Assembly (NCBI RefSeq): GCF_012927125.1
Contig: NZ_JABBFZ010000030.1
Span: 1-63,352 of the forward strand
DNA length: 63,352 nt
Direction of reading: 5' to 3'
DNA from: Paraburkholderia antibiotica
GTDB lineage: Bacteria; Pseudomonadota; Gammaproteobacteria; Burkholderiales; Burkholderiaceae
Below, piece by piece: positions 34,827 through 43,711 of this stretch (positions are counted from its first letter, which is position 1; each line of letters begins with the position of its first letter). The position numbers and the translations under genes were made by a program. Below the pieces are notes generated by a model that saw nothing but the letters and a program-made list of their open reading frames with translations, did no database searches and had not been told where the DNA came from.

Positions 34827-35777
34827 AATTGGTTCGTATAGCGAATAGACGTGTCGAGTCCACGCCGGACATGAAATGAGCAGCGTTAAATACGGCGCGG
34901 GCCTTGAGCGGAAAGCGCGAAGGCGAGTCAACGCCCGCGCGAATCAACGCAACGATGCGCCGCGCGCTTCAGGCGAACAGGCGATTCGATGTAATCGGGC
35001 GCGACATGCCGGACGGCAAACGTTCAGTGGCGTGCAAAATGCGCAGGCGCAAACGGACAGCCCACGGAATACGCGCGCAAATGAACGAACCGAAAGATGG
35101 ACACGCGGCCGAATCGAACCGCGAAAAGAAGAGAGGCGCTACGGCAGCAGCGAAGCGACTTCGTCTGTGCGCACCGCGATGAAGGCGCGGGCGGAAAGGA
35201 CATTGCGGCGTCGGACGCAACGACGCGACAGGACTGTGATGACGGACAGGAAGCGGCGAAACGCAAGGCTGCCGTTGCTGCCGTCGGCGCTGGCGCCGTC
35301 AGCGCAAATACCACGCGCCTGACTTTGATTCCAGTTCACCAAGGGGCCTCGGACTCTCACGATGACACTCGATTGACGTTGTTGAGAAGAGTATGCAGGG
35401 TATTGAGCGGCCCGTTTCGATCTGCAAGGGATCGTGCGGAAACGGGTCATGGGTTGATCGTTATAAAGCGCTGTACTGCAAAACACCTGACGATGCGCAT
35501 TGCAGAACGTGTTTCATTGCATGAGATTTTTCATGCGGTTCTGCCTGATGTTTTGCCTGAACGGCGCACGCGATATCGATCGCCCAATAGCTAGGATATA
35601 CGAGCCATTAATGGCGTCAATTTATTTTTATATGTTGGACAACGCAGCATCATTGCGATGCTGCGTGATTGAGTCGCTTTCCATTCACATTCTGTTCACG
35701 TTTCGCGCGTCTGTTGCGTCGCTTTTCGCCTCGACTTTTCGTTCCGCTTTTTCGTCAATTACCCGCTCGCTTTCCAT
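34827..35777. other. 951-bp region without a supported gene
   Basis: The gap lies upstream of the polyamine cluster (minus strand) and downstream of the DedA gene (minus strand). Several open frames cross it on both strands (for example 34876-35322 and 35097-35594 plus), but they are Arg-rich, overlap each other, lack ribosome sites and match nothing I know. The polyamine promoter should lie near 34830-34900. From about 35,480 the sequence becomes AT-richer and contains one strong hairpin (35642-35666). No polyamine regulator gene is present here. Confidence 0.5.
35642..35666 (-). terminator. Strong hairpin downstream of the DedA-rhodanese gene
   Basis: ACGCAGCATC and GATGCTGCGT are exact 10-bp arms around the loop ATTGC. 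On the minus strand the hairpin lies 112 bp after the DedA stop and is followed by an AT-rich stretch (GTCCAACATATAAAAATAAA) but not by a clean T run. A terminator for the DedA transcript is the simplest reading; a regulator binding site is possible. Confidence 0.45.
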
Positions 35778-36797
35778 TCACTTCGCGAGCCGCGCGCGTA
35801 TCGTGTATTCGCCTTCGCCGCCTTTGTCTTCGAGCATATGCGCCATCGCCGTATTGAAGTCGGGCGGCAAGGGCTCGACCGGATAGCCGCGCTTTTCCCA
35901 TGCATCGAGGCCGCCCCGCAGCGCGCGAACGTGATGAATATTCTTGCGATGCAATTGCTTGACGATACGCTTGGCCGTCGCCTCGTTCGGGCATACGCAA
36001 TAGACGACGATCGGCCGCTTCAGATACTCCGGATGAATCGGATCGGGCGACTCGAGATCGAGCGGACGCGCGCCGGCAATGCGATGCGATTCCTTCTCGC
36101 GCACGGTGCCCGGGCGCGCATCGAGAATCAGCGGCGGCTCGTTCGATTTCATCATCTCGTCGAGCTGATCGGGTGAAATACGCGTATGCGAGAGCCAACG
36201 GCGAAACTGCAAACGACGCAGCCAGCGATACAGTAGCACCGCCGCGAAGATCACCGCGAATGTATCGATGATCGTGCCGCCGTTCTGCCGCACTTTCAGT
36301 ATCAGTTGCACGATCTGATCGTGCAGCGCGCCACCGCCGATCACCCACACGCTCGCCCACAACGTGGCGCCGACCAGATCCCACCACAGAAACACGCCGA
36401 CGCCGATCGCGGTCGTGCCGAGCAGCGGCGCGGAAATCAGCCCGAGACCGGGCAGAAACTTTGCGATCGTCAGGATCGGCGCGCCATAGCGTTCATAGGT
36501 ATTGCGCGCGACGCGTACCGTGGTGTCGAGCGACAGCGAGAAGCGCACGAGATAGTTGAGCAGGCGGCGGCCGTACGCGCGTCCGGTGAAAAACCACAGC
36601 GAGTCGGCGAGCAGCGTCGCGCCGACCGCCGTGCAGATCACGTTGATGTACGAGGTTTGTCCCATCGCGGCCATCGTGCCACCGAGAATCAGCATCGGCG
36701 CAGCCGGAATCGGCATGCCGAGCTGGGTGACGAGCACGCTCATGAAGACGGCCCACACGCCGAGAGAGGCCGGAATAGCAACCGGGAAATGCCACAC
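35778..36797 (-). CDS. DedA-family membrane protein fused to a rhodanese domain
   Basis: 339 residues from a GTG at 36797, chosen because AGGAG lies 8-12 bases upstream; the frame is also open to 37442 through a 9-bp minisatellite, which I treat as non-coding. Residues about 1-200 form a DedA/SNARE-associated (VTT) domain with 4-5 membrane segments and the signature FTGRAYGRRLLNY and then ILTIAKFLPGLGLISAPLLG. Residues about 215-325 are a cytosolic rhodanese domain with LILDARP and an active-site loop VYCVCPNEATAKR containing the catalytic Cys. DedA proteins help move lipid carriers across the membrane and maintain proton-motive force; the rhodanese part suggests sulfur-transfer or redox sensing (inference). 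Confidence 0.88.
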   Translation of the reverse strand: MWHFPVAIPASLGVWAVFMSVLVTQLGMPIPAAPMLILGGTMAAMGQTSYINVICTAVGATLLADSLWFFTGRAYGRRLLNYLVRFSLSLDTTVRVARNTYERYGAPILTIAKFLPGLGLISAPLLGTTAIGVGVFLWWDLVGATLWASVWVIGGGALHDQIVQLILKVRQNGGTIIDTFAVIFAAVLLYRWLRRLQFRRWLSHTRISPDQLDEMMKSNEPPLILDARPGTVREKESHRIAGARPLDLESPDPIHPEYLKRPIVVYCVCPNEATAKRIVKQLHRKNIHHVRALRGGLDAWEKRGYPVEPLPPDFNTAMAHMLEDKGGEGEYTIRARLAK

Positions 36798-37193
36798 AAC
36801 CGCGCTCCTGATAAGCCTATGAAAGAAAACGGGATTCGTCCGCGACCGGCCGGTGATGGCCGGCGACACGAACGGCCGTGCGGGGGGCAGGGTGCGCGCG
36901 TCTTTTGCGAAACACGGATTTAAGCACAGGTGGCGGGTTGGCGTTGTGAAAGGCCGTGGAAGGATGCGGGTAAGACTGGCGGGTCGGCAGGGCCAGCCGG
37001 AGCGGGGCCAGGCGATAGCGCGGCGGGGAATGCCGCGCGGAGCAAGAGGCTGGCGGCAATGGGCGTGCGGGTTTAACAATTCGGCGCGCAGGCAATGGCG
37101 GTACGCGCGAGCGCCGGCAACGGGTTGGGTTGTTGCAGGCTGACAACGCCGGGTTGAACGGTTGGAGCGGGGGAGGCGGTTGGAGCGGGGGAG

Positions 37194-37409
37194 GCGGTTG
37201 AAGCGGTTGAAGCGGTTGAAGCGGTTGAAGCGGTTGAAGCGGTTGAAGCGGTTGAAGCGGTTGAAGCGGTTGAAGCGGTTGAAGCGGTTGAAGCGGTTGA
37301 AGCGGTTGAAGCGGTTGAAGCGGAGGAAGCGGAGGAAGCGGAGGAAGCGGAGGAAGCGGAGGAAGCGGAGGAAGCGGAGGAAGCGGAGGAAGCGGAGGAA
37401 GCGGAGGAA
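37194..37409. repeat. Minisatellite: 24 tandem 9-bp units (14 GCGGTTGAA + 10 GCGGAGGAA)
   Basis: Positions 37194-37319 hold 14 exact copies of GCGGTTGAA, and 37320-37409 hold 10 exact copies of GCGGAGGAA, which differs at two adjacent bases. Just before, 37159-37194 is an exact 2-copy repeat of an 18-bp relative (CGGTTGGAGCGGGGGAGG). Every reading frame through the array is open, giving false Lys/Arg/Leu-rich or Pro/Leu-rich proteins. The array lies between the cupin gene (ends 37505) and the DedA gene (starts 36797), both on the minus strand; the rest of this 700-bp gap shows no gene. Perfect copies suggest recent slippage or selection. Confidence 0.95.
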
Positions 37410-37504
37410 GCGGGGCGGCCGGGCCGTGAGTCGGTGACCCAATGGCCGAATGGACCAATGGCTCAGCGAGTCAGCGGCCGGGCGAATCAGCGCGCCGAAC
37501 CGCT

Positions 37505-37921
37505 TCAGGCCTCCGCCGCCGGATCGTACGGCACCACCCGTTCATGCTCGTCCGCATGATTGCGCGCGACGATCGCCCGCGCTGCGACGCCCGCATCGAG
37601 ATTGAACGGCTGATGAGGAACGCCCGGCGGAATGAACAGGAAGTCGCCCGGCTCGGTGATCACCGACTCGCGCAGCCCCGGCCCATAGCGCGTCTCGATG
37701 CGGCCTTCGAGCATATAGATCGCGGTTTCGTAGTCGGCGTGGAAGTGCGCTTCGGCATGGCCGCCCGGCGGCACCACGACCATGTACATCGAGAGCCCCG
37801 TCGTGCCCGCGGTGCCCGCCGAAATGCCGACGAAATACGGCAGCCGCTGGGCCGTCGCGATCGCCCGTTCGGGGCGCACCTTGACGACGGGAGCCCGCGC
37901 GTCGTGCGTAACGTTGGTCAT
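37505..37921 (-). CDS. Cupin-domain protein
   Basis: 138 residues, essentially one cupin barrel. Motif 1 reads GGHAEAHFHADYETAIYMLEGR (His, His, Glu metal ligands at about 57-72), and motif 2 reads GDFLFIPPGVPHQPFN (about 92-107, with the final His). Cytosolic. Small cupins may be isomerases, dioxygenases or binding proteins, and the sequence does not say which. Upstream of the ATG at 37921 AGGAGCGACC is a good ribosome site. The gene is divergent from the AhpD-like gene at 38157 and tandem with the DedA gene beyond the minisatellite. Confidence 0.85.
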   Translation of the reverse strand: MTNVTHDARAPVVKVRPERAIATAQRLPYFVGISAGTAGTTGLSMYMVVVPPGGHAEAHFHADYETAIYMLEGRIETRYGPGLRESVITEPGDFLFIPPGVPHQPFNLDAGVAARAIVARNHADEHERVVPYDPAAEA

Positions 37922-38156
37922 GGTCGCTCCTCGGTGATTGCTGATCGCCGCCCCGCGCCGCGCGGCTCAATCCCTGCCGAAAGCCCGTCGGACTGGAAAC
38001 GGCAACAGGTCTGCACGAGTGTAGGCGATCGAGGTGGCGACGGAAGCGGCGATATCGGACGTTATGGAGCATGGGAGGCACGGCGTGTGCGGCGTCCGTG
38101 AGAACGGGGTTGCTACAATGGCCCGCATATATCGACACCCATAACGGAGACAGCGC

Positions 38157-38762
38157 ATGGCTACGCTTCAGCCCATCAGCCGCTACCCGGTGCCCGAGCC
38201 GGCCGAGTGGCCCGCGGATATCAGCGCCCGCATCCTCGAAGTGCAGGAAAAAGCCGGTTTCGTGCCGAATGTGTTTCTGACGCTCGCGCACCGGCCCGAC
38301 GAATTTCGCGCGTTCTTCGCGTATCACGACGCGTTGATGTTGAAAGAGGGCGGCCTCACGAAGGGCGAGCGCGAGATGATCGTGGTCGCGACGAGTGCGG
38401 TGAACGATTGTTTGTACTGCGTGGTCGCGCACGGCGCGATTCTGCGCATCTACGAGAAGGCGCCGCTGCTCGCGGATCAGGTCGCTACTAATCATCGCAA
38501 GGCCGATATCACCGGGCGCCAGAAGGCGATGCTCGATTTCGCGCTGAAGGTGTGCCGCGCGGCGGGCAGCGTCGACGAAAACGACTTCCAGACATTGCGC
38601 GAACACGGTTTCAGCGACGAAGACATCTGGGACATCGCGGCGATTACCGCGTTTTTCGGCCTGTCGAACCGGATGGCCAACGTCATTTCGATGCGTCCGA
38701 ACGACGAGTTCTATCTGATGGGGCGCGTGCCGAAAGCCGCGGCCGATACACCGAAAAAATAG
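38157..38762 (+). CDS. Peroxidase-related AhpD/carboxymuconolactone decarboxylase-like protein
   Basis: 201 residues of the AhpD-like fold, in the group usually named uncharacterised peroxidase-related enzymes. The core motif SAVNDCLYCVVAHGAILR (about 81-98) holds the CxxC pair and the distal His expected for peroxidase activity; ITGRQKAMLDFALKVCRAAG and ITAFFGLSNRMANVI complete the helical bundle. It starts at the ATG with AACGGAGACAGCGC just upstream. Probably a cytosolic antioxidant enzyme. It is divergent from the cupin gene; the next gene downstream is a LysR remnant on the opposite strand. Confidence 0.85.
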   Translation: MATLQPISRYPVPEPAEWPADISARILEVQEKAGFVPNVFLTLAHRPDEFRAFFAYHDALMLKEGGLTKGEREMIVVATSAVNDCLYCVVAHGAILRIYEKAPLLADQVATNHRKADITGRQKAMLDFALKVCRAAGSVDENDFQTLREHGFSDEDIWDIAAITAFFGLSNRMANVISMRPNDEFYLMGRVPKAAADTPKK

Positions 38763-38839
38763 CCGCGTCCGAGATTGTTTCGGAACCCCAGGCAATTGTC
38801 TGCGTCACGCCCGCGCGAAAGGCGGCGAGGCGCGGCAGC

Positions 38840-38998
38840 AGCCAGCTCGACGCCAAGCGCTTCCTCGAGCCCGACGATGCCGTGGCTGACCGCGCTCGGC
38901 GTGACGTTCAGCTCGGCGGCGGCGAGCTTGAAACTCTGATGCCGGCCGGCCGCTTCGAAAAAGCGCAGCGCGGGCAGTGGGGGCAGACGAAGCGGCAT
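38840..38998 (-). pseudogene. Truncated LysR (GcvA-type) regulator, N-terminal 53 residues only
   Basis: From an ATG at 38998 the minus strand encodes MPLRLPPLPALRFFEAAGRH, then SFKLAAAELNVTPSAVSHGI and GLEEALGVELA, a canonical LysR helix-turn-helix start of GcvA type. After that the similarity stops: the frame continues as low-complexity Ala/Arg sequence to 38711, and no effector domain (another ~230 residues) is found in any frame before the AhpD-like gene. It is therefore a decayed or deleted regulator. Its position, divergent from the DUF899 gene, suggests it once controlled that gene. Confidence 0.7.
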
Positions 38999-39326
38999 GG
39001 CGGGTCCTCGGGCGGCGCGTCGCGCGCGAGGCGCGGGCCGCGTGGTGTGAGCGTGCGTGGTGCGTCGTGACGTGGCGTGTCGCGCAAGCATACCTTGCAT
39101 GCAGTGGCGAGGGGGCCGGCGAAGGGGCCGAGGAAGAAGCGGCAGAAGGGGCCGAGGCAAGGGCTATGGAACGCGCGCTGCGGGCTGGCCAAAGCGACGC
39201 GAAATTTTTTCTCCACAGCGGTCGATTTCCCGTCGCGTCATTCGTCGTTAGATAAGGAGGCGGGCACGCTCGCGCGCTGCCTGCTTTCGTCCGTTTTTCG
39301 CAGGATTTCTCACAAGGAGATAGCTG

Positions 39327-40040
39327 ATGAATGACGCATACGCATCGACGCCAACGCTGAAACCAGCCCGCGAACTGGCCAATCTGCCGCCACGTTTTCC
39401 GGGCGAGAGCGCGGAGTATCGCCGCGCGCGCAACGACTTGCTGGCCGAGGAAATCGAGTTGCGCCGCCAGATCGAGCGGGTCGCGGTCCAGCGCCGCGCG
39501 CTGCCGCCGGGCGGCATCGTGCCCGAGGATTATCGCTTCGACGGCGAAGCGGGACCGCTTACGCTGTCGCAGATGTTCGGCGCGCACGACACGCTCGTCA
39601 CCTACAACTGGATGTTCGGCCCGCAGCGCGGGCGGCCGTGCCCGATGTGCACGGTGCTGCTGAGCGCGTGGGACGGCGAAATGCCCGACATCCTGCAGCG
39701 CGTCGCGTTCGCGGTGATCGGCCGCTCGCCGCTCGACAAGCTGCTTGCGTTCAAGCAGGAGCGGGGGTGGAAACATCTGCGGATCTATTCGTCGGCCGGT
39801 AATACGTTCAATCGCGATTACGCGGCCGAAGATCCAACCGGCGACGACAATCCGGCGGTCAACGTATTTACGCGCAGGGGCGGCGTCGTGCGGCATTTCT
39901 GGGCCGAAGAAATGGGGCCGTCGACCGCCGATCCCGGGCAGGACCCGCGCGGTGCGCCCGATCTGATGCCGCTCTGGACGATCCTCGACATGACGCCGGG
40001 CGGGCGCGGCACCGACTGGTATCCGAAGCTCGCGTACTGA
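39327..40040 (+). CDS. DUF899 family thioredoxin-like protein
   Basis: 237 residues of the DUF899 family. The N-terminus (RFPGESAEYRRARNDLLAEEIELRRQIERVA) is helical; a thioredoxin-like core follows with GPLTLSQMFGAHDTLVTYNWMFG and a CPMC motif at about 110-113 in RGRPCPMCTVLLSAWDG. The C-terminal GTDWYPKLAY is typical. The role is unproven; the redox-like CxxC and frequent adjacency to LysR genes suggest stress or thiol chemistry. AAGGAGATAGCTG precedes the ATG, a strong ribosome site. The remnant of a LysR gene lies divergent 328 bp upstream. Confidence 0.85.
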   Translation: MNDAYASTPTLKPARELANLPPRFPGESAEYRRARNDLLAEEIELRRQIERVAVQRRALPPGGIVPEDYRFDGEAGPLTLSQMFGAHDTLVTYNWMFGPQRGRPCPMCTVLLSAWDGEMPDILQRVAFAVIGRSPLDKLLAFKQERGWKHLRIYSSAGNTFNRDYAAEDPTGDDNPAVNVFTRRGGVVRHFWAEEMGPSTADPGQDPRGAPDLMPLWTILDMTPGGRGTDWYPKLAY

Positions 40041-40155
40041 AGCGCAACACCCGATGTAACAGCCGGCGTGCGCGCAGCGAGGTAGCTGCCCAGCAGCGGC
40101 ACAGCAGCGGCGCACTGTACGAGTCGCGCCAATCCCGCTTCCACCTGCGCGCCTG

Positions 40156-42129
40156 CTAAGTCTGCGTTTCCGTCTCCCGCCGATGCGCGAGCGCGGCCCA
40201 CAAAAACGTGCCGACCGCGCTTGCCCGCATCGGCAGACTGAACAGATAGCCCTGCACCGCATGTGCGCCGAGCGCCTTCACGACCTCGGCCTGCAGCGGC
40301 GTTTCGAGTCCTTCGATCACGCATTCGAGCCCGAGGTTGCGGCACAGATCGATCACCGACTTGATGATCTTCTTCGACGCGCTGTTCGAGTCGACGTCGG
40401 TCACGAAGCTACGGTCGATCTTGATCGCGTCGAACGGCAGCCGGTGCACGTAGCTGAGGCTCGAATAACCGGTGCCGAAGTCGTCGAGCGACACGCGGCA
40501 GCCGGCCTGCTTGAGCATCGTCAGCGCGCTTGCTGCCTGTTCGAAGTCGCGCGTCAACGCGGTCTCGGTGATCTCGAACGTCACGCGATGCGGCGACACG
40601 CCGCTCGCCGCGACGATGTCGATCAGACGCCGCGCGCGCGCCGACGTCGAGATGTCGACCGCCGACAGATTGAACGACAGATACAGATCGGCCGGCCAGT
40701 ACGCGACTTCGGCGAGCGCCTGGCGCAGCAGCACGTCGGTGATGCCCAGAATCAGTTCGGTACGCTCTGCAATCCGAATGAATTCTTCCGGGCGTACCAT
40801 GCCGAGCCGCGCGTTATGCCAGCGGCCGAGCGCTTCGAGTCCGATCGGGCGATGCGTCGGCAGATCGTAGATCGGCTGGAATTCGAGGAACAGCTCCGTT
40901 TCGAGGTCCGCGTGGCGCAACTCCTGCGTGACGAGACTCAGGCGGCGCATGCGCGTTTCGTGTTCGGTCGAGAAGATCACCGGCTTGCCGCGGCGGTTTT
41001 CCTTGCCGACGTAGAGCGCGGCGTCAGCACGCTCGAACACCTGGGTCACCGTCGAGGCCGCTTCGGGAAACGCGGCCCAACCGATCGTGCCCGACAGTTC
41101 GGCGACGTTGTCCGCGACCTGATAGGGCTGGCTGAGCGCGTCGCAGATACGCTGGCCGAGTTCGACCAGCGCGTCGTTCGACATCTTGTGGCACACCAGC
41201 ACGCCGAATTCGTCGCCGCCGAGTCGCGCGAACAGCAGGCCGCCCTCGCCGAGCGACAGCAGTCGCGTGCCGACTTCCTGCAGCACGAGGTCGCCGCTCG
41301 CGTGACCGTAGATGTCGTTGACCTGCTTGAAGCCGTCGAGGTCGATCAGTCCGACGTTAAAGCCGCCGCCGGTCGCGCGCGTCTGTTCCGCCATCGCGCG
41401 CAGCGACGCGAAAAAACTGCGCCGGTTCGGCAGGCCGGTCAGACTGTCGATGCTCGCGAGTCGGTAGTTGTCGTCGCTGAGCCGTTGGGTGTTGTGCTGG
41501 CTCGCCTGCAGCTCGCGCTGCGCGTGAATCGCATCGGCGAAGGTCCGCCAGTAGAGCTGGATCACGACCGCGAGCGCGACGCCGACCAGCGTCATGTCGA
41601 CGGCCATCGCAATGAACACCGGATAGCGGGTGAACACGAGGAACACCGAAAAACTTAGGATCACGATGCACAGCAACAGCAACGCCGGCACGCGCAGATG
41701 GATCAGGCAGAACACGCTGCCGACCAGCGTCGTCGCCATATAGAACGCGACTTGCGATTGCTGATACGCGCTGCCGTACGGAAACAGCAGCAGCGACCAC
41801 GCGCTGAATGCGATCCCGAACAGCGCGGCGAGCCAGGTGAGGTGGCGCATCTCGCGGACCGCTTTTTCGGCCGTCAGCGAACGATGGCGCACGCGCCACC
41901 AGCGCACGCAGCGCAGCAGACACAACATGCCGAGCAGCGCGGGAAGATACAGCGACAGCCACGCCGGCGCGCTGTCCAGATGCGTGGCCGCAACCGCTGC
42001 CGTATTGACGAGCAGGATGAAATAGAGAAGCGGAATCTGCCGGCTGAATGCCTGCAACTGCGCACGCATCAGCTCCGGGTCGCGTTGTTCGACCGATAGC
42101 GTCTCCTTCAATCTTGCCAGCCAGACCAT
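40156..42129 (-). CDS. Membrane-anchored GGDEF-EAL cyclic-di-GMP enzyme
   Basis: 657 residues. Six hydrophobic segments at about 33-210 form a membrane sensor region. A short coiled linker leads to a GGDEF domain (about 228-390) with an intact active site RLGGDEFGVL near 306 and SLTGLPNRRSFF at its start. An EAL domain follows (about 405-650) with intact GLEALGRW near 430, FEITETAL, and DDFGTGYSSL and IKIDRSF motifs. Both cyclase and phosphodiesterase activities are therefore possible. AAAGGGGCGG precedes the ATG. Monocistronic. It should set local c-di-GMP levels and so motility or biofilm behaviour; the input signal is unknown. Confidence 0.95.
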   Translation of the reverse strand: MVWLARLKETLSVEQRDPELMRAQLQAFSRQIPLLYFILLVNTAAVAATHLDSAPAWLSLYLPALLGMLCLLRCVRWWRVRHRSLTAEKAVREMRHLTWLAALFGIAFSAWSLLLFPYGSAYQQSQVAFYMATTLVGSVFCLIHLRVPALLLLCIVILSFSVFLVFTRYPVFIAMAVDMTLVGVALAVVIQLYWRTFADAIHAQRELQASQHNTQRLSDDNYRLASIDSLTGLPNRRSFFASLRAMAEQTRATGGGFNVGLIDLDGFKQVNDIYGHASGDLVLQEVGTRLLSLGEGGLLFARLGGDEFGVLVCHKMSNDALVELGQRICDALSQPYQVADNVAELSGTIGWAAFPEAASTVTQVFERADAALYVGKENRRGKPVIFSTEHETRMRRLSLVTQELRHADLETELFLEFQPIYDLPTHRPIGLEALGRWHNARLGMVRPEEFIRIAERTELILGITDVLLRQALAEVAYWPADLYLSFNLSAVDISTSARARRLIDIVAASGVSPHRVTFEITETALTRDFEQAASALTMLKQAGCRVSLDDFGTGYSSLSYVHRLPFDAIKIDRSFVTDVDSNSASKKIIKSVIDLCRNLGLECVIEGLETPLQAEVVKALGAHAVQGYLFSLPMRASAVGTFLWAALAHRRETETQT

Positions 42130-42413
42130 TACCGCCCCTTTATCGTTTGCGCGCTAAGCGCTGCTTTGATATCGGCTTTATGCGAATTAACTTGAGTGCG
42201 CGACAGGCGGCTAAAAAGAGGGGCGGAGAAGTCGCTGGCCTCTCCGATTTTTGGGATATATGGATGCGGTAAGTACTACCTTGTGACAAAGGCTCTGCGA
42301 CGCGTAATCCGTCGTTTGTGCCGAATTGTTGCGGCGGTTGATCGCGCGCAAAGGGAAGCGAGTCAAGCAAAACGAATCAAGAAAAACGAATCAGGGAAGA
42401 GGGCCGCGCACGC

Positions 42414-42845
42414 TCAAAGCGCGGGGCAGGACAGCACGCGTTGCGGCGGCATCGCGGTGCCGGGCTGGCCGTTCGGCGCGGGCGCGCCTTGCGGGGGCGT
42501 CGAGACGAGCCGCACCGCCTCCGTGCCGGCGTTCGCGAGCACATATTTTTCCACGCTGCGATCGGGCTGCCAGTAGGCGCGAAAAGCGTCGCCGTCGCTG
42601 AATACTCGTAGTGTGCCGTGGACCGTTTTCGTGCCGCCGACCAGGTCGACCGGTTCGCCGTCGCGCAACGAAAAGCCTTGCGCGGCGCCGGAGCGGGTGG
42701 CGCCGACGAGGGTCGCACACGCGCCGTCGCCCGCACTATCGGCCGCGCTGGCGGCGCGCGGGGCAAGCGCGGTGAGGAGTATGAAGGGCGGGATAAGACT
42801 CTGGATAAGGCGTGCCGCGTGGGTGGCGAAGCGACGATTTTTCAT
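42414..42845 (-). CDS. Hypothetical exported protein
   Basis: 143 residues with a Sec signal peptide (roughly 1-34: charged MKNRRFATHAARL, hydrophobic IPPFILLTALAP, cleavage near ASAAD). The mature part of about 108 residues has two Cys (in GDGACATLVG and the C-terminal VLSCPAL) that could form a disulfide bond, and an EPVDLVGGTKTVHGTLRVFSDGD core that looks beta-rich. I do not recognise the family. It stands alone, and the 284-bp gap to the GGDEF-EAL gene holds nothing I recognise. Confidence 0.65.
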   Translation of the reverse strand: MKNRRFATHAARLIQSLIPPFILLTALAPRAASAADSAGDGACATLVGATRSGAAQGFSLRDGEPVDLVGGTKTVHGTLRVFSDGDAFRAYWQPDRSVEKYVLANAGTEAVRLVSTPPQGAPAPNGQPGTAMPPQRVLSCPAL

Positions 42846-43193
42846 TTTTTATGCTTGCGAAGGTTAACTTGTGCTAAGAGCCGCAAAGTCCGCGCCTGCT
42901 GCCGCAGTCGGCGCCACCGTCGTGTGCAAAGCCCGCCGGCACACGCGCGGGCCGGCTCTAAAGCACTGAAATTGCAACGGATTGTGATGCGAGGCCAACG
43001 CGTGCGAAGCGGCGCGCGCACATAAGCCCACGATTCTTATGGCACTTTGCGTCGCAAAAACGTCAAATTGGCGCGTCGGCGTTGATACAAGCCTTACACC
43101 AAGGGTTTGCGCGAAGGTGGGGCTATGCGTTAGTGTGTCGGTCCCGGCGCCTCAGAAGGGCGCCGATTCCATGATTACCATACGGGAAGTGCT
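42846..43193. other. 348-bp leader region upstream of the HU gene
   Basis: It separates the divergent exported-protein and HU genes and must contain both promoters. TTGATACAAGCCTTACACC near 43,083 is a plausible but weak -35 region. No RNA gene or strong hairpin recognised. Confidence 0.4.
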
Positions 43194-43472
43194 ATGAACA
43201 AACAGGAACTGATTGATGCAGTCGCCGCAGCGACGGGCGAAAGCAAAGCGGCCACCGGCCAGACCATCGACGCGATCGTCGAAGCGGTGACCAAGGCCGT
43301 CGTGAGCGGCGATACGGTGCAACTCGTCGGTTTCGGTTCTTTCTCGACCGGCGCGCGCGCAGCACGCGTGGGCCGCAATCCGTCGACGGGCGCGGAAATC
43401 CAGATCGCCGCAGCCAAGACGGTGAAGTTCACCGCGGGCAAGGCATTCAAGGAAGCCGTCAACGCGTCGTAA
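43194..43472 (+). CDS. hupB: HU-family DNA-binding protein
   Basis: 92 residues, full HU length. MNKQELIDAVAAATG start, the helical dimer part, then the DNA-binding arm region VQLVGFGSFSTGARAARVGRNPSTGAEIQIAAA with the conserved GRNP turn (Pro that kinks DNA), and a closing VKFTAGKAFKEAVN. HU dimers bend and compact the chromosome. GGGAAG precedes the ATG. A good intrinsic terminator lies at 43614-43641, about 140 bp downstream, so the gene is monocistronic. Confidence 0.95.
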   Translation: MNKQELIDAVAAATGESKAATGQTIDAIVEAVTKAVVSGDTVQLVGFGSFSTGARAARVGRNPSTGAEIQIAAAKTVKFTAGKAFKEAVNAS

Positions 43473-43613
43473 TGCAACGCGCTTTACGCCGGACGGAGCA
43501 TTCGCGGTGCGCAGCGCAGGCCAGGCGCGCACAAGCGATACGTCGGGCGTGAGGAATCACGCGCTGCCCAACTTCGGCCATGCGGGTTTGCCGAACGTTG
43601 GCGCGGCGCGTGT

Positions 43614-43641
43614 GCCTGGCTGATCCGGCCAGGCGTTTTTT
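43614..43641 (+). terminator. Intrinsic terminator after the HU gene
   Basis: GCCTGGC at 43614-43620 pairs with GCCAGGC at 43628-43634 over the loop TGATCCG, followed by G and six T. It lies on the plus strand downstream of hupB, and the following gene (DAHP synthase) is convergent. Confidence 0.75.
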
Positions 43642-43711
43642 CAGGCTCTATCCTCGTCGATCGCATCGAATGGTTGGAGCCGCTGCCGTAGTGCGCGGCA
43701 GCCCCGCGATG

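Noticed and set aside
34876..35322. Arg-rich open frame upstream of the polyamine cluster
   Set aside because: No ribosome site, overlaps other equally weak frames on both strands, and resembles no known regulator.
37194..37409. CRISPR array
   Set aside because: Units are 9 bp and directly abutting, with no spacers; no cas genes are in the window.
37162..37437. Lys/Arg/Leu-rich plus-strand protein across the minisatellite
   Set aside because: It is a by-product of the 9-bp repeat, which is open in all frames; it has no ribosome site and no family features.
35778..37442. A 554-residue DedA protein including the repeat-encoded tail
   Set aside because: The DedA domain begins at the GTG at 36797 with an AGGAG at ideal spacing; the extension is repeat-derived and has no ribosome site.
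36817..37458. Pro/Leu-rich minus-strand protein (PLPPLPPL then QPLQPLQPL)
   Set aside because: Also created by the tandem repeat; the non-repeat remainder is low-complexity Pro/Ala/Arg sequence typical of a shadow frame in GC-rich DNA.
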